A stretch of 64,000 nt of DNA from NCBI RefSeq assembly GCF_019578655.1, contig NC_063259.1, forward strand, positions 18,938,489 to 19,002,488. Reading direction: 5' to 3'. The stretch is from Ricinus communis. Taxonomy: Eukaryota; Streptophyta; Magnoliopsida; Malpighiales; Euphorbiaceae. The notes beneath the pieces were generated by a model. The model was given only the letters and a program-made list of their open reading frames with translations. It was not told the origin of the DNA and did not search any database. Shown here in pieces: positions 34,945 to 46,144 of the stretch. Made by a program: the position numbers and the translations under genes. Each line of letters starts with the position of its first letter. Within the stretch, counting starts at the first letter, position 1.

Positions 34945-35368
34945 GCTTGTGTATTAATTGCTTGTATTTATAGGAAAAAATTTGTTAAATAATAAAATTA
35001 AAGACTAATATACACAAATAAGGAAGTTGGCTTCTAGGTCCATCTTTGGATTTTATGGAATCTCAAAAACGCCACTCATTTATAAAACTATCTCAGTGAT
35101 TACCCAGGTGGTGACTCCCATCTCCGCGTTAGTCTCAATAACTAGTTAGCGTGTTCCCGTTTAGGTTGAAAAGCCTTACTCTGCCATAGTCACTAAAGAC
35201 TCTTTGGTGCGCACCCAAAATCGCTGGCCCACACATCAATTGCTAGCCGCTTGGACTGCGCATTGCTTTGCTTCTGCCCGTCTCTATACCTCCCAAATTA
35301 AGTGGGCAAGATGCATCCGCATTTCACCAACAACCACAATACTTCTAAGATGCAGGGGCAAGCCTACG

Positions 35369-36150
35369 CACCCTCAAGAAGACGCCGGTATAGCATCGAT
35401 GCACCCTCAAGTAGATGGCAGTATCGCATCAACACACCTATAAGAACACGTGGGTATCGTACTGATGCACCCACAAGAAGACATTAGTATCACATTGATG
35501 CATCCTGAAGAAGATGACAGTATCACACCGACGCACGCTCAAGAAGATGCCTATATCGCACGGCTGCACCCTTAAGAACACAAGGGTATCACATAGACAC
35601 ACTCTCAAGAAGACAACGGTATTGCACCGATGCACCCTTAAGAAGATGATGGTATCACACCTGTGCCCCATTAAGACGATGCTAGTATCGCACCGACGCA
35701 CCCATAAGAAGACACCGGTATTGCACTAACGCACCCATAAAAAGACGCCAATATCCTATCGATGCACCCACAAGAAGATGAGAGTATCACACCAACGGAC
35801 CCCTAAGAAGACGAAGATATCGCACTGACACACCCTAAAAAATACGATGGTATCACACTAACGCACCCTTAAGATGACGCCGGTACTACACATACGCACC
35901 CTTAAGAAGATGACAGTATCACACCAATGCATCCTTTTGAAGACGCCAGTATCGCACTGATGCACCCTCAAGAAGGTGCTAGTATCGAAGCTATGCACCC
36001 TCAAGAAGACGCCACTATCGCACCAATGCACCCTTATAAAGACGTCGGTATCGCATCGTTACACCCTCCAGAAGACGATGATATCGCATCGAAGCATCCT
36101 CAAGAAGATTCAATATTGCACCAACGCACCTTAGAACAATGGTATCACAC
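35369..36150 (+). repeat. 33-bp minisatellite, 22 full units and a partial
   Basis: Units are exactly 33 bp with no indel from 35369 to 36094, followed by a degenerate unit. Consensus unit begins CACCCTCAAGAAGACGCC and ends GGTATCGCACCGATG. In the + frame starting at 35369 each unit reads H-P-Q-E-D-x-[SG]-I-[AT]-x-[MT]. In-frame stops nearly all fall at the third codon (CAA to TAA); one TAG lies elsewhere. It begins 135 bp after the end of element E. It may be the hypervariable 3' region of another Tat-like element; no protein is claimed. Confidence 0.9.
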
Positions 36151-37415
36151 TGACGTGTCATAATAATCAAGGTACAAACTTCACAACCTTCCATTCCTAA
36201 AACTTTGCTTTGATTAGACTCATGCTTTCCAAACGCTTTTTACATAAGACTCAAAGGATTTAATGCAAAATTATTTTTTCCAAGCATTCTTCTTCCAAAG
36301 CAATGGGCAAACTATTATCATAGACATTTGGAAACTAGAGTATATAAAGCTCGGTGATAAGAAGGTTTAAATGGCTGTTAGTCGAAAGAGAAGAAAAGGA
36401 ACTATGGCCCCCAAAACCCTAGAGAGATTACTCAAAAATAGAGAAAGAAAAAGGAAAGAAAATATCAAAGACTAGTAGTCTAAAGCCTAAGCTCGTGCAA
36501 CTTCATGCTAAGCCTAGATCCCATGCGGATTGTGTCTAAGATGAGCTTGTGCATATCTAGGGTCAGGTTACGCGAGTCCACCTAGCCCTCATGCTTGTTC
36601 AGGCTAAGCCTACATGATCCTACCTTCACTTCACACGAGGACACGCTCCAACCTCACGCGTGTTCAGTATGGGTGGAAGTCAACTATGAGTAATGTGTGC
36701 ATCATTCCTTGGAGGATCCTTTGGGCTGAAAATTTCCCTCCAATAAGTTCTTGATACATGTCAAGGCCTCACTATAAATATTTGACTTCCTACAATGATA
36801 GGGGGTTGGTTGATTAACTTGGTTGTTGGGGTTATTAAGAAAATCATTTATTAGAAAGGACAAGAGTGCACTTTTCATCTTTTTACTTTATTTTCTTGTT
36901 TCTTCAAAAAAGAGCAATCAATTTAGGGTGTGAAGAAGCCACAGCTTCTTTTCCTCTCTTTTCTCCAAAATCGATTTATTTCTTGAATCAAGTTGCAAAG
37001 GTAGCCACTTGAAGGTTCGAATTTCCTCTTATTTTCGTTCTTTCACACATTTGTTTCCGTATTTATTGCATCTATTTTTGTTCATTTTAGTTTTGTGTTC
37101 ATCATTCATTTTTCTCAACCTATTTATTACTACATTTTGATCCATACATGTCCTGCATTTTTTATAATTCTATTTAGATTATTTTTTGGGTCTGTTGACC
37201 TCACGCGAATCGAGCCTATACTCGTGCGAGGTCAGCTCATGTCCCATACAACCTCATCGTTTTAAGTTTGACATTTCGTGTTTCTACCGAAATGGAGTCA
37301 TTTCAAGGTTACTAGGACCTGTGCCACTAAGCACGTGCGAGGTTCTCTACGGATGCGAGGTTACCCTCTATGAACATGAGGTTAGCCTCTGTACAAGCAA
37401 CGCTAGGGAGCTTGA
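36151..37415 (+). other. LTR-like sequence K, left part
   Basis: No gene. Holds two TATA-type boxes (TATATAAA at 36341-36348 and TATAAATA at about 36773), a block of GC-rich CACGCG / CTCGTGC motifs (36480-36670), and at 37200-37400 CCTCACGCG...TGCGAGG inverted motifs. Repeated at 39770-40254 on the far side of LTR H. The composition resembles the GC-rich blocks of other LTRs here, so K is probably a long LTR of an unrecognised family. Confidence 0.4.
36341..36348 (+). promoter_or_regulatory. TATA box in K
   Basis: TATATAAA within AGAGTATATAAAGCTC, followed by an A-rich purine leader and no long frame. Probable LTR promoter. Confidence 0.4.
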
Positions 37416-39769
37416 TGTAGCACCCCAACTCAAACATCCAACTGTATATATAATTAACTTTATAAACATAATTTATTACTTAGTTACAATATACATTCAT
37501 ACAATTTAAGTGGCATAACATACTTAATATACATAAGGAATATTTATACATTAGTTTAATTCACACAAGTACCCAAAATGCCCTAATGCTTCAGAGAACT
37601 CCTCTGGCCCACCTGATAATATTGACTGATGCAAAGAGAGCAATGCACAGCTAAGGCTATCTACAACTGCACTAACATGGAAAAGAAAATTTGCTAAGGA
37701 ATGAGCTAGCGACTCAATAAGCATTTAATTTACTAAACTATAGTATATTAGGCTAGAATTATCAAGTCTCTATCGAATACAGAAAATTATACCAACACTT
37801 AACTGTTAATCACAAAATCAACCATTTCAATTATTCACATAAACAAATAATTTCATCTCACATAATGCAAATAATCTCAAACTCAACCAAGTCAAATAAT
37901 TCAATTCCACATTATTTCTATCAAATTAGGATTAGATGACTCATCCTCACATTTCCTCACATTATCAAATTTCAGTGACCACTTGACAAGACTATCCGCC
38001 CGGCTCAGTCTTGCCATCTCACATACTCGGGTAGCTATCCGCCCGGCTCAGCTTTCCCGATCACACAGTATCCATTCAAGAGTCATCAATCCTTAATCAC
38101 AATCAATTCACTTCACAACACATCACAATCAATTCACTTTATAACAAGCCAAAAACATAACCATTATCAACTCAGTCAACCAAGAGATTATCAAGTAATC
38201 AAATAGCAGTTCCTACTCAATATACATAAAGTTTAGTCTATTAAATACTTACCAAAATTTATAGGATAACAAAGTAATCCTATTCTTTTTCTCTTACCAC
38301 TTCCTTGCCTTTGGACGAACCTATTCACATGTTCAATACAAATACAATTCAATCATAAGGCATAAATATACATATCTTTAATATCCATAAAAAATCACAT
38401 TTCAACAAAATAACATATATTCTTGATGTTAATATGATGCATGAGATGAATGACGATAAATCAACATATTTGATGTAGGCAGCTTGTAGGTACTGACTTA
38501 GAAATTACACCAAACCCTATGTACAATTAATAAAAATCTCATCTTTCCCAGAATTACACTTCCATTTTTATAGAATCCATAGCAGAAAGGATCACTTCAA
38601 AATCATTTGTATAAAAATAGTTATGGCATTTTCAATACAGCTGCTCCAATTTCCATTTAAACAGAACAGTAAAAGTTTTCCTATTAAATGACCAGTCAAA
38701 TGAATAAAATTTCTGATGAAACTCTGCAGATATAAAGTTAACATTCTAAAGTTTCTACAGACACTAATTTTACTCAATTTGGACTTCTCTAGCTCAAGTT
38801 GTGAAACACACCATTAGTAACAAATTTCTGAATCCTAAGTCCGATTTCTGCTTAAAATAGTTTCGAGCAGGCCATATTAAGTTCAATATATCTCACGTTA
38901 TAGTCAACCAAAAATTATGAAATTTCACAGACATATACTAGATATATAAATGAACAACTTTTATATTTAGCCCTTTGTTTGGTTCAGCCTCTAAATGCCT
39001 CAAAATGTCAGCACAAAAACCAGGACACCTGCTGAACCACAAACAGAGCAGCAGCAAATCGTCACCTTATAAGTTCATACTCACTCAACGTTCTGCAAAA
39101 CCATTTTATAGAAATATTCCTGAAACATATACCTACAACTTTCATGTTTGGAAATTTTCGAGATTAAGCCTCTAAAGTCACGAAATCAGAGGTCAAAAAT
39201 TCTGCCCAGAAATATCACAAGTAATAGCATATGTTCACTCTTGATTAAAACAATTCCAAAACACATAATTATCAATAATTTCATATCATTAATCCTAATT
39301 TACAGTATAACAAAGAAATTAAAACTACTCACCTTTGTTTCCCTTGATTAAGAAAGCCCAAATCTTTCAAACTTATAAGAAGAAATAGATTCTCACTTAC
39401 TAAAAGTTTGTAGAGTTTGATTAGGAAATCAAAATCTGAAAATAAAAGGTTTGAAGAAGAAAAGGAGAAGAATGAGAGAGACAAAGAAGAAGAGGCAATA
39501 GGAAGTAAATGTAGAAATGAAGAAATGAAGAGGTGGTAAATTGGTGTAAAAATAGGAAATTTTACAATTTAATCCTCTTTCTTTTTAACTTTCCAATTTA
39601 GTCCAAAATCATTACTTTTCAATTAAATCAATATGTAACTAAATAATTGATTTATCTACCACATAATATGATAAAATAGGTCATACATAATTATAATGCA
39701 AATGACATGTTTAATGACATGCTAATGAATATTAATTATTAATTAAAAAAATTCGGTTGTGACACCTGA
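37411..39769 (-). mobile_element. Solo LTR H (2349 bp), - strand, imperfect TSD
   Basis: 37416-39764 starts TGTAGCACCCC and ends GGTTGTGACA on the + strand, i.e. TGTCACAACC...GGGGTGCTACA on the - strand. Flanks are CTTGA (37411-37415) and CCTGA (39765-39769), one mismatch. The interior is AT-rich with no coding frame except a paired hairpin motif at 37986-38060. Length, ends and composition suggest a Ty3/gypsy LTR, possibly Tekay/Del-type; the lineage is a guess. Confidence 0.75.
37986..38060 (-). other. Two hairpins with the same loop in LTR H
   Basis: TATCCGCCCGGCTCAG occurs at 37993-38008 and 38036-38051. The first sits in stem CAAGACT / AGTCTTG; the second in TCGGG-AGCT / AGCT-CCCGA with small bulges. 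Loops are identical (ATCCGCCCGGCTC) while stems differ, which points to a structural RNA or cruciform element. Confidence 0.6.
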
Positions 39770-40254
39770 GGCCTAAACATGACATTGCTTGGCTTAAAAC
39801 ATCATGTTTGGAATGTTCTAGGCCTTCGTACTCTATGCTCACATGAGATCACCCTCTGCTTGTGTGGGTCCAAGATCCATTTAATCCTGGACAACAGCTT
39901 TTAAGCCAAAACGACATCGTAGCTTCACTATACCGACCCAAGGACTAACCTCGCATGAGTGGACCCTATACTCACACGGGTTCAGCCTCTCTCCTCCATA
40001 ATAATATATTAACATGTGAAACGATGCCATATGTCCTAAAAAGACTGTCCTCGCATGAGTGGAGCCTATACCCGTGCGAGGTCAGTCCCAATGATGACCA
40101 TAAAAATTTATTTCAAATTATTTTAGTACTTAGCCTATATTTTATCTTCACTTAGTTTCAATTTAATTCTGCTGTGCCATCCTTATTATTTTGTTTCTCC
40201 TTGCATTCATTTCATTAATTATTATTTGTATGTAAACACTAAACCGAGGTGTAG
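39770..40254 (+). other. LTR-like sequence K, middle part
   Basis: Continuation of K between LTR H and element C. Two copies of CCTCGCATGAGTGGA-CCTATAC (about 39950-39985 and 40050-40082), the second ending TGCGAGG and forming a 7-bp stem with CCTCGCA. No gene. Confidence 0.4.
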
Positions 40255-41679
40255 TGATGTGCGTAAAATACACATATCTAAATGGGATTTTTAAGATTGA
40301 TTTTATGGACATTTGGATGTGAATTGGTCCCAACACTCACCCTATACATATGTTTTTGTGCATTAGGTCCAAAAGAGGCCAAAGAATGATAAAGGAAAGA
40401 ATTGGAGCATAATTGGACGTCAAAGCTGCCAAAACGAGCTAAGTATGCCCATGTAGAAGGTTAACACGGCCACCAACACGGCCGTGTTGGATGCGTCAAA
40501 CATGAAAGAAAAAAAAGCTTTTAGGGAGCACGACCATAGAGAGTAATACGGCCAGGAACACCAGCCCGTGTCCCCAACACGGCCAGGGACACGACCGTGT
40601 TGGAGGCGACAGGGGGTATTAATTAAAAGAACGAAGGGTTAGAACGTCTATGGGCCGTGTTGGAGGCTAGGGTTAGAACGTCCCAAACCCTAATTTTTCT
40701 TTCCCTAAGGGTTTTCTGAGCTGAAACCAAGAGAAAAGGAGACTTGGATCAAGGTTTCAATCGGATTCCCTTCAAAGATCAAAGATTGGGCGAGGTTCGT
40801 TGATTGATTTTCAAATCGAGCAAGAGGAACAAGAATCGATTCAATTGGAGCAAAAGGATTTGGGGCTGTTTACTCTCATCCAAGGGTGTAATCGGGTTTT
40901 CTCTACCTTTGCTCATTGTTGTAATTGAATTCTTGTGTATTTTGATAATGAACATGATTAGCTAGATTGATTAAATCCATTGGGATTTCTTTACTATGTT
41001 GGCTTAGTATTATATTGTTGGATTGCGTTGGATTAATTTTATATTCTTCTTGCTTTCAGTATTAATAAGATAATACATTATTCATGAGACGTTGTGAATT
41101 GTGTGTTTAGATTGTTTTGTGTGATTGAGAAGTCCATTTGGCAATTGGAATTTTGAATAGCAAGAAGTGGTTAATAATCGCTTAGAGATAAGGATAATTC
41201 ACTAGCCGGATTAAGAATTAACAAAGCTTAATAGAGGCGGGTTAAAGCTTAATGCTAATTTAAGAATCAATCGTTAGGAAGAGATTCCAACTTTAGGTTA
41301 TTAGATTTAGGAATTCGGTTATCTCGAGAGAGAAACCAAACTCAGTTAAGAATTCGTCCATGGGTAGCATAATTAGACTCACCAATCCTTTATCTTTTGT
41401 TTGATTGCCAGCTAGTTTAGATTCCCTTTGGGTTTGTCTTCTTGCCTTAGTTATTTCGTTTATCAATCACTCTTGCATCTCCCTTAGGACTTAGCTTGTA
41501 GCTATTAATTAGTTTAGAAATTATTTATCGCTAATTTTAGGTTAATATAACAAAGAGCAAAGGAGTAACTCTGGGCTTTCACTTTCCCGAGGAATACGAC
41601 CTTGATACTCGCCATTAGTGCTAGACTGCAACAATAGGTACACTGCCTTAGATTGTAGCTAACACGATTTGGCGCATCA
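40255..41679 (+). repeat. 5' LTR of element C
   Basis: TGATGTGCGTAAAATAC...GGCGCATCA. The GC-rich block at 40460-40610 includes the perfect 18-bp palindrome CCAACACGGCCGTGTTGG (40473-40490). The last 530 bp resemble the A LTRs. Confidence 0.93.
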
Positions 41680-41685
41680 AGTTTT

Positions 41686-41703
41686 TGCCGCCGTTGCCGG
41701 GGA
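41686..41703 (+). other. Primer-binding site of element C, tRNA-Asp type
   Basis: TGCCGCCGTTGCCGGGGA matches the complement of plant tRNA-Asp (TGGCGCCGTTGCCGGGGA) at 17 of 18 positions, six bases after the LTR. Confidence 0.88.
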
Positions 41704-41873
41704 ATTGTTTGAAAACTAGAGTGAAATTTGCTATTTGTTAATTTAGCCAATTTTTTTTTCTTTTCTTATTATTTTATGATTTTTATTTTTATTTGTTTAT
41801 TTATTTTATTTTATTTGTACATATTTATGTAATTTAAGTTTATGATTCAGATAGTGAATGATAAGGAGGTTCA

Positions 41874-43001
41874 ATGGTAAACTCAAACTCTTTGTATGAC
41901 GCATTGGAAAATGGGATTAGGAACCGAGAGAGTGCTAAAAATTGGGATACCCGTGCATCTTTAGAAGCTCGAGTGGAATCGTTTTGTAGGGCTACCGATC
42001 AACTCTCATCTCCTATCCTTTCATCTCAAGTATTTTATGAATTTTGTTGTGGTTTACATTTGAGTAATTATTGTCCATTATATAATGATGTTGCTCATTG
42101 TTCTTATAACTCTGAACAAGTGAATTATACAGGAAGTTGGCCAAATGACTCGTATGGAAGCACCTACAATCAAGAGTGGAGCACTCATTCACCCTATGGA
42201 TGGAGCTTAGATGGCCTAGAACCACCAGAATCTCAACAACCACATCAGTAGCCTAATCTTGCACTTTCAACTCAAGATGAAGAGTTAGTGTCGGAGGAGC
42301 TGATGATGAGGTTCATTACAAGTCTTGATGATAGATTCCAACAAATAGAGAGGATACTTGAAGATCAACAAGCCTCGATTAACAACATAGAGCATCAAGT
42401 AGGCTTAATCTTCAAGTTACTAGCTGAAGAGCAATTGGGAACTCCATCAAACGCTACTGAATCTAAGGAACATTTGAGCGCCGTCACTTTACGTTCAGGT
42501 GAGAATTTTTCTGGTTTATCTATTATGTTTGACGATGATGCTTATGTGCAGGACAACTCTTTGAACATGGAGATAGAACTAGAAAAGGAAGAGGCAAACA
42601 TGATCCCTCTGAAAGACTACCAACAGGAACGTACAGTCGATGATGCTGAGTTACAGTTAGAGGAATTTTTGGTGGATTTTCCATAAGTCCCTTCGATGAT
42701 GGAAGATGAGCACGAGTTATCCAATGAAAAAGTCTTGGAGGAGCTCGAGTGTCTTCTAGCAAGTGAACCAAGCCAAGGACTGAAGAAAACCATCGACACT
42801 CTTGAAGAAATTGCCCAACCATCGATCCTTCCAATTGTTGAAACTCCAGCTTTCAAATTGGAAGAGCCCCTACAGCATCATGACTACGTTCAATTATACG
42901 AGGAGCGAGTGTTGCCCATCATACTAGCAGCTTGCTTGACAGTCGGGAAGAGGAAGTCGACGATTATCCCTTTTAGCGGATACTTGAAGCCATTTGCTTA
43001 G
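41874..43001 (+). pseudogene. Element C gag C-terminus to pro-RT linker, internally deleted
   Basis: Three open stretches. 41874-42251: ALENGIRN, ARVESFCRATDQLSS, a knuckle-like FYEFCCGLHLSNYC with the first Cys replaced by Tyr, and YNQEWSTHSPYGW. 42288-42686: EELMMRFITSLDDRFQQIE, QQASINNIEHQVG, HLSAVTLRSGENF. 42696-43001: an acidic segment, then FKLEEPLQHHDYVQLY and VLPIILAACLTVGKRK, which resembles the linker before Athila RT. The capsid and protease core are missing. The 42288 and 42696 frames are nearly contiguous, separated by one stop. Confidence 0.78.
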
Positions 43002-44703
43002 AAGAAGGATGGATGGTCGTCAATCCCCACCGTTTACTTTTCACCATGAGTCCAGCTAAGAAGACTCATCACATAAAAAAAAAGCGCTTTTGGGAGGCAC
43101 CCCAAATTTTATTTCTTTTTCATTTTTAATTTTTTTACCCTTTCATTTTGAAACATTTTATTAGTTTTAGTCTGCATATTTTATTTAATTTTTATTTCAG
43201 TTTCAATTTTAATTCCTTATTTTATTATTTACAGCCACTCCTCTACCACAGACTAGCCAGCGCCCTGATATCCCTAATGATGCGCCTCTTTTCACTCCGG
43301 AGCCATAGTCAGGGCAGTATTAGTTCTTTTCCCATTTGCATTTCTTATATTTTGTACACTGAGGACAGTGTGTCCTTCAAGTGTGGGGTGGGTGATATTT
43401 ATCCCATCTTAATTATTTGTTTATTCTTTGTGCAATTTCTTTGTAAAATTTTGAAAATTTTTCACTTTGTTTCGATGCTCTTACTGTTAACTTGCTTTTG
43501 AAATCCTATTTATATCCATGTGATCGGATAAAACCGATAGTGTTGAGTCTTGGGAAAGAATGTAAGATAATTAGTTTGAGTTTTGCACTAAGTTGCTTTG
43601 GTTTATTTAATTCTGTTTTGATGATTTTTGTTTGGAACCTACTTAAAAAGCACACTTGTGAGAAATTGAGCCTAAATTGTAAGCATACACGTTATATGCT
43701 TTTATTTATTTCTTGTTGAGAGTGCCAATTACTGTTTTTACTTTTAGAACTTGCTCGGTAATGCTTATGAGGGCCATAAGGAGAGTTTAACACTTTGGTA
43801 TGATAGAGGCACTTAGGTTTTTCATTCTAGCCAAATAGCCTTCATTTGTTTATTGATTATGTAGATAACCCTTTCTTTCACCATTTTTTATCATATTCCA
43901 TTACCACTTAGTTTTATTCTGCTTTGGGTTATGATTTTGCACATGAGTTGTTTTTATTGGGAATTTTTGTCTTGGGAATAGATTTGGAATCTTGTAGCAG
44001 CTTACTTCAATTCAAAAAGAAATTCACTCTATTATGTGAATGTTCTTCCCTTATGAAAAAAAAGAAAAAAAAGAAAAAAAAGAAAGAAGAAAAGAAAAGA
44101 AATAGAAGAATAAGAGGGAACGGTGATGAAAAGAAAGAAAGTAAGTGAGCTAAACATTTTGACTTGATTCCTATTTCCCACCTTGGACTACTATCCATTG
44201 TTTACCCCTTGTGATTATTGTGACTTGTGTGCATGTCATGTATTTCATTGCAAAATACTGTAGGTTCAACATCTTATCAAATTTACCTACCTCTACCTAA
44301 TCCCCATTACAATCCTTATAAAGACCTCTTGACATTGTTGTTGACTCTCCATAAGTGGTAGGAGTAGGATTTAAGAGCAAGCATACAGTAAGTAAGGCAG
44401 TAGTTGATGCACTGAGCGATTAAACACTACCCTTTAAACACTTTGAGTGATTTAGAGTGAATCTGGTGAGGAGTTGGTTCTGAATAATTTTGTTAAGACA
44501 GTATTTTGCGAATTATTGGCATCTTGGTTGCGATACTTGAATTGATTGCTTCGTTTCTTTTTGTTTGACTTACGCTTGTTAAGGATATGTGTAGGAGCTT
44601 TCTAGCTTGTTTGTCAGTTTAAGTGTTGTTCCTTAGTGATTTATTTTCCTTATTTTACTTTTGATTGCTTGAGGACAAGTAATGAGCTAAGTGTGGGGTT
44701 ATT
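43002..44703 (+). other. Element C 3' non-coding region
   Basis: No coding frame. Ordered motifs shared with element A: hairpin TTTGGG-AGGCAC-CCCAAA (43089-43106), hairpin ACACTG-AGGA-CAGTGT (43356-43371) with AAGTGTGGGG (43379-43388), and the terminal AAGTGTGGGG (44689-44698) before the LTR. An A8G-type purine microsatellite lies at 44055-44105. The stretch 43854-44375 is copied almost exactly at 49090-49608. Confidence 0.75.
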
Positions 44704-46139
44704 TGATGTGCGTAAAATACAGACATCTAAATAGGGTTTTTAAGATTGATTTTATGGACATTTGGATGTCAATTGGTCCCAACACTCACCCTATACGTAT
44801 GTTTGTGTGCATTAGGTCCAAAAGAGGCCAAAGAATGATAAAGGAAAGAATTAGAGCATAATTGGACGTCAAAGCTGCCGAAACGAGCTAAGTATGCCCA
44901 TGCAGAAGGTTAACACGGTCGTGTTGTATTCAACACTGGCCGTGTTACCAACACAGCCACCAACACGGCCGTGTTGGATGCGTCAAACATGAAAGAAAAA
45001 AAAAAAGCTTTTAGGGAGCATGACCACAGAGAGTAACACGGCCAGGAACACCAGCCCGTGTCCCCAACACAGCCAGGGACAGGGGGTATTAATTAAAAGA
45101 ACGAAGAGAGGGAAAAAAGAAGGAGGCTAGGGTTAGAACGTCCCAAACCCTAATTTTTCTTTCCCTAAGGGTTTTCTGAGCTAAAACCAAGAGAAAAGGA
45201 GACTTGGATCAAGGTTTCAATCGGATTCCCTTCAAAGATCAAAGATTGGGCGAGGTTTGTTGATTGATTTTCAAATCGAGCAAGAGGAACAAGAATCAAT
45301 TCAATTGGAGCAAAAGGATTTGGGGCTGTTTACTCTCATCCAAGGGTGTAATCGGGTTTTCTCTACCTTTGCTCATTATTGTAATTGAATTCTTGTGTAT
45401 TTTGATAATGAACATGATTAGCTAGATTGATTAAATCCATTGGGATTTCTTTACTATGTTGGCTTAGTATTATATTGTTGGATTGTGTTGGATTAGTTTT
45501 GTATTCTTCTTGCTTTCATTATTAATAAGATAATGCATTATTCATGAGACGTTGTGAATTGTGTGTTTAGATTGCTTTGTGTGATTGAGAAGTCCATTTG
45601 GCAATTGGAATTTTGAATAGCAAGAACTGGTTAATAATCGCTTAGAGATAAGGATAATTAACTTGCCGGATTAAGAATTAACAAAGCTTAATAGAGGCGG
45701 GTTAAAGCTTAATGCTAATTTAAGAATCAATCGTTAGGAAGAGATTCCAACTTTAGGTTATTAGATTTAGGAATTCAGTTATCTCGAGAGAGAAACCAAA
45801 CTCGGTTAAGAATTAGTCCACGGGTAGCATAATTAGACTCACCAATCCTTTATCTTTTGTTTGATTGTCAACTAGTTTAGATTCCCTTTGGGTTTGTCTT
45901 CTTGCCTTAGTTATTTCGTTTATCAATCACTTTTGCATCTCCCTTAGGACTTAGCTTGTTGCTATTAGTTAGTTTAGAAATTATTTATCGCTAATTTTAG
46001 GTTAAAATAACAAAGAACAAAGAAGTAACTCTGGGCTTTCACTTTCTCGAGGAATTCGACCTTGATACTCACCATTAGTGCTAGACTGCATCGATAGGTA
46101 CACTGCCTTAGATTGTAGCTAACACGATTTAGCGCATCA
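44704..46139 (+). repeat. 3' LTR of element C
   Basis: TGATGTGCGT...AGCGCATCA, colinear with 40255-41679. It differs by indels in the ACACGG block (an extra GTGTTGTATTCAACACTGG segment near 44925 and loss of another near 45075) and scattered substitutions. Confidence 0.93.
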
Positions 46140-46144
46140 TATAG

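Larger units (their letters stand above)
1656..35233 (+). mobile_element. Element E: large Tat-like Ty3/gypsy retrotransposon, heavily nested
   Basis: The parts occur in order: 5' LTR end (1656-1778), PBS (1780), gag (10940-12560), protease (13000-13470), linker, RT (14160-14830), RNase H, integrase (to 17920), antisense cargo ORFs (18429-21419), 3' untranslated region with a 22-bp array, and 3' LTR (30159-35233). The two LTR ends match over about 125 bp. Removing the nested insertions (A, an A-type LTR, three C solo LTRs, B) leaves a much shorter element with a 2.2-kb 3' LTR. Tat lineage is inferred from the gag and pol motifs, the tRNA-Arg-type PBS and the tandem repeats before the 3' LTR. 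All reading frames are decayed. Confidence 0.8.
30159..35233 (+). repeat. 3' LTR of element E, interrupted by two C solo LTRs
   Basis: LTR pieces 30159-31527, 32969-33490 and 34945-35233 total about 2.18 kb and are colinear with the opposite-strand Tat LTRs at 46625-52237 (minus D) and 59965-62193. Features: start TATCAGCACC, TATA box at 30589-30596, a block of GAGCC-GATT inverted motifs at 31440-31527 including the perfect palindrome AGAGCCAATTGGCTCT (31470-31485), end GCCCACA. Confidence 0.82.
40250..46144 (+). mobile_element. Element C: non-autonomous Athila-like retrotransposon
   Basis: Flanked by TGTAG (40250-40254) and TATAG (46140-46144), one mismatch. LTRs 40255-41679 and 44704-46139, tRNA-Asp-type PBS, a terminal purine tract, and only 3.0 kb of interior holding gag C-terminal and pro-RT-linker remnants. 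There is no protease core, RT, RNase H or integrase. LTRs are nearly identical apart from a few indels in the GC-rich block, so it moved fairly recently, presumably with enzymes supplied in trans. Confidence 0.9.

Noticed and set aside
35369..36150. CRISPR array
   Set aside because: Units are contiguous with no unique spacers, and the genome is clearly a plant's.
35927..36163. 78-codon frame as a real repeat protein gene
   Set aside because: It is just the stop-free end of the 33-bp array; upstream units in the same frame have repeated stops and no promoter or homologue is recognised.
43924..44148. Lysine-rich 74-codon frame, duplicated at 49161-49385
   Set aside because: The Lys tract is a purine microsatellite in non-coding element sequence; the duplication is explained by the repair patch.
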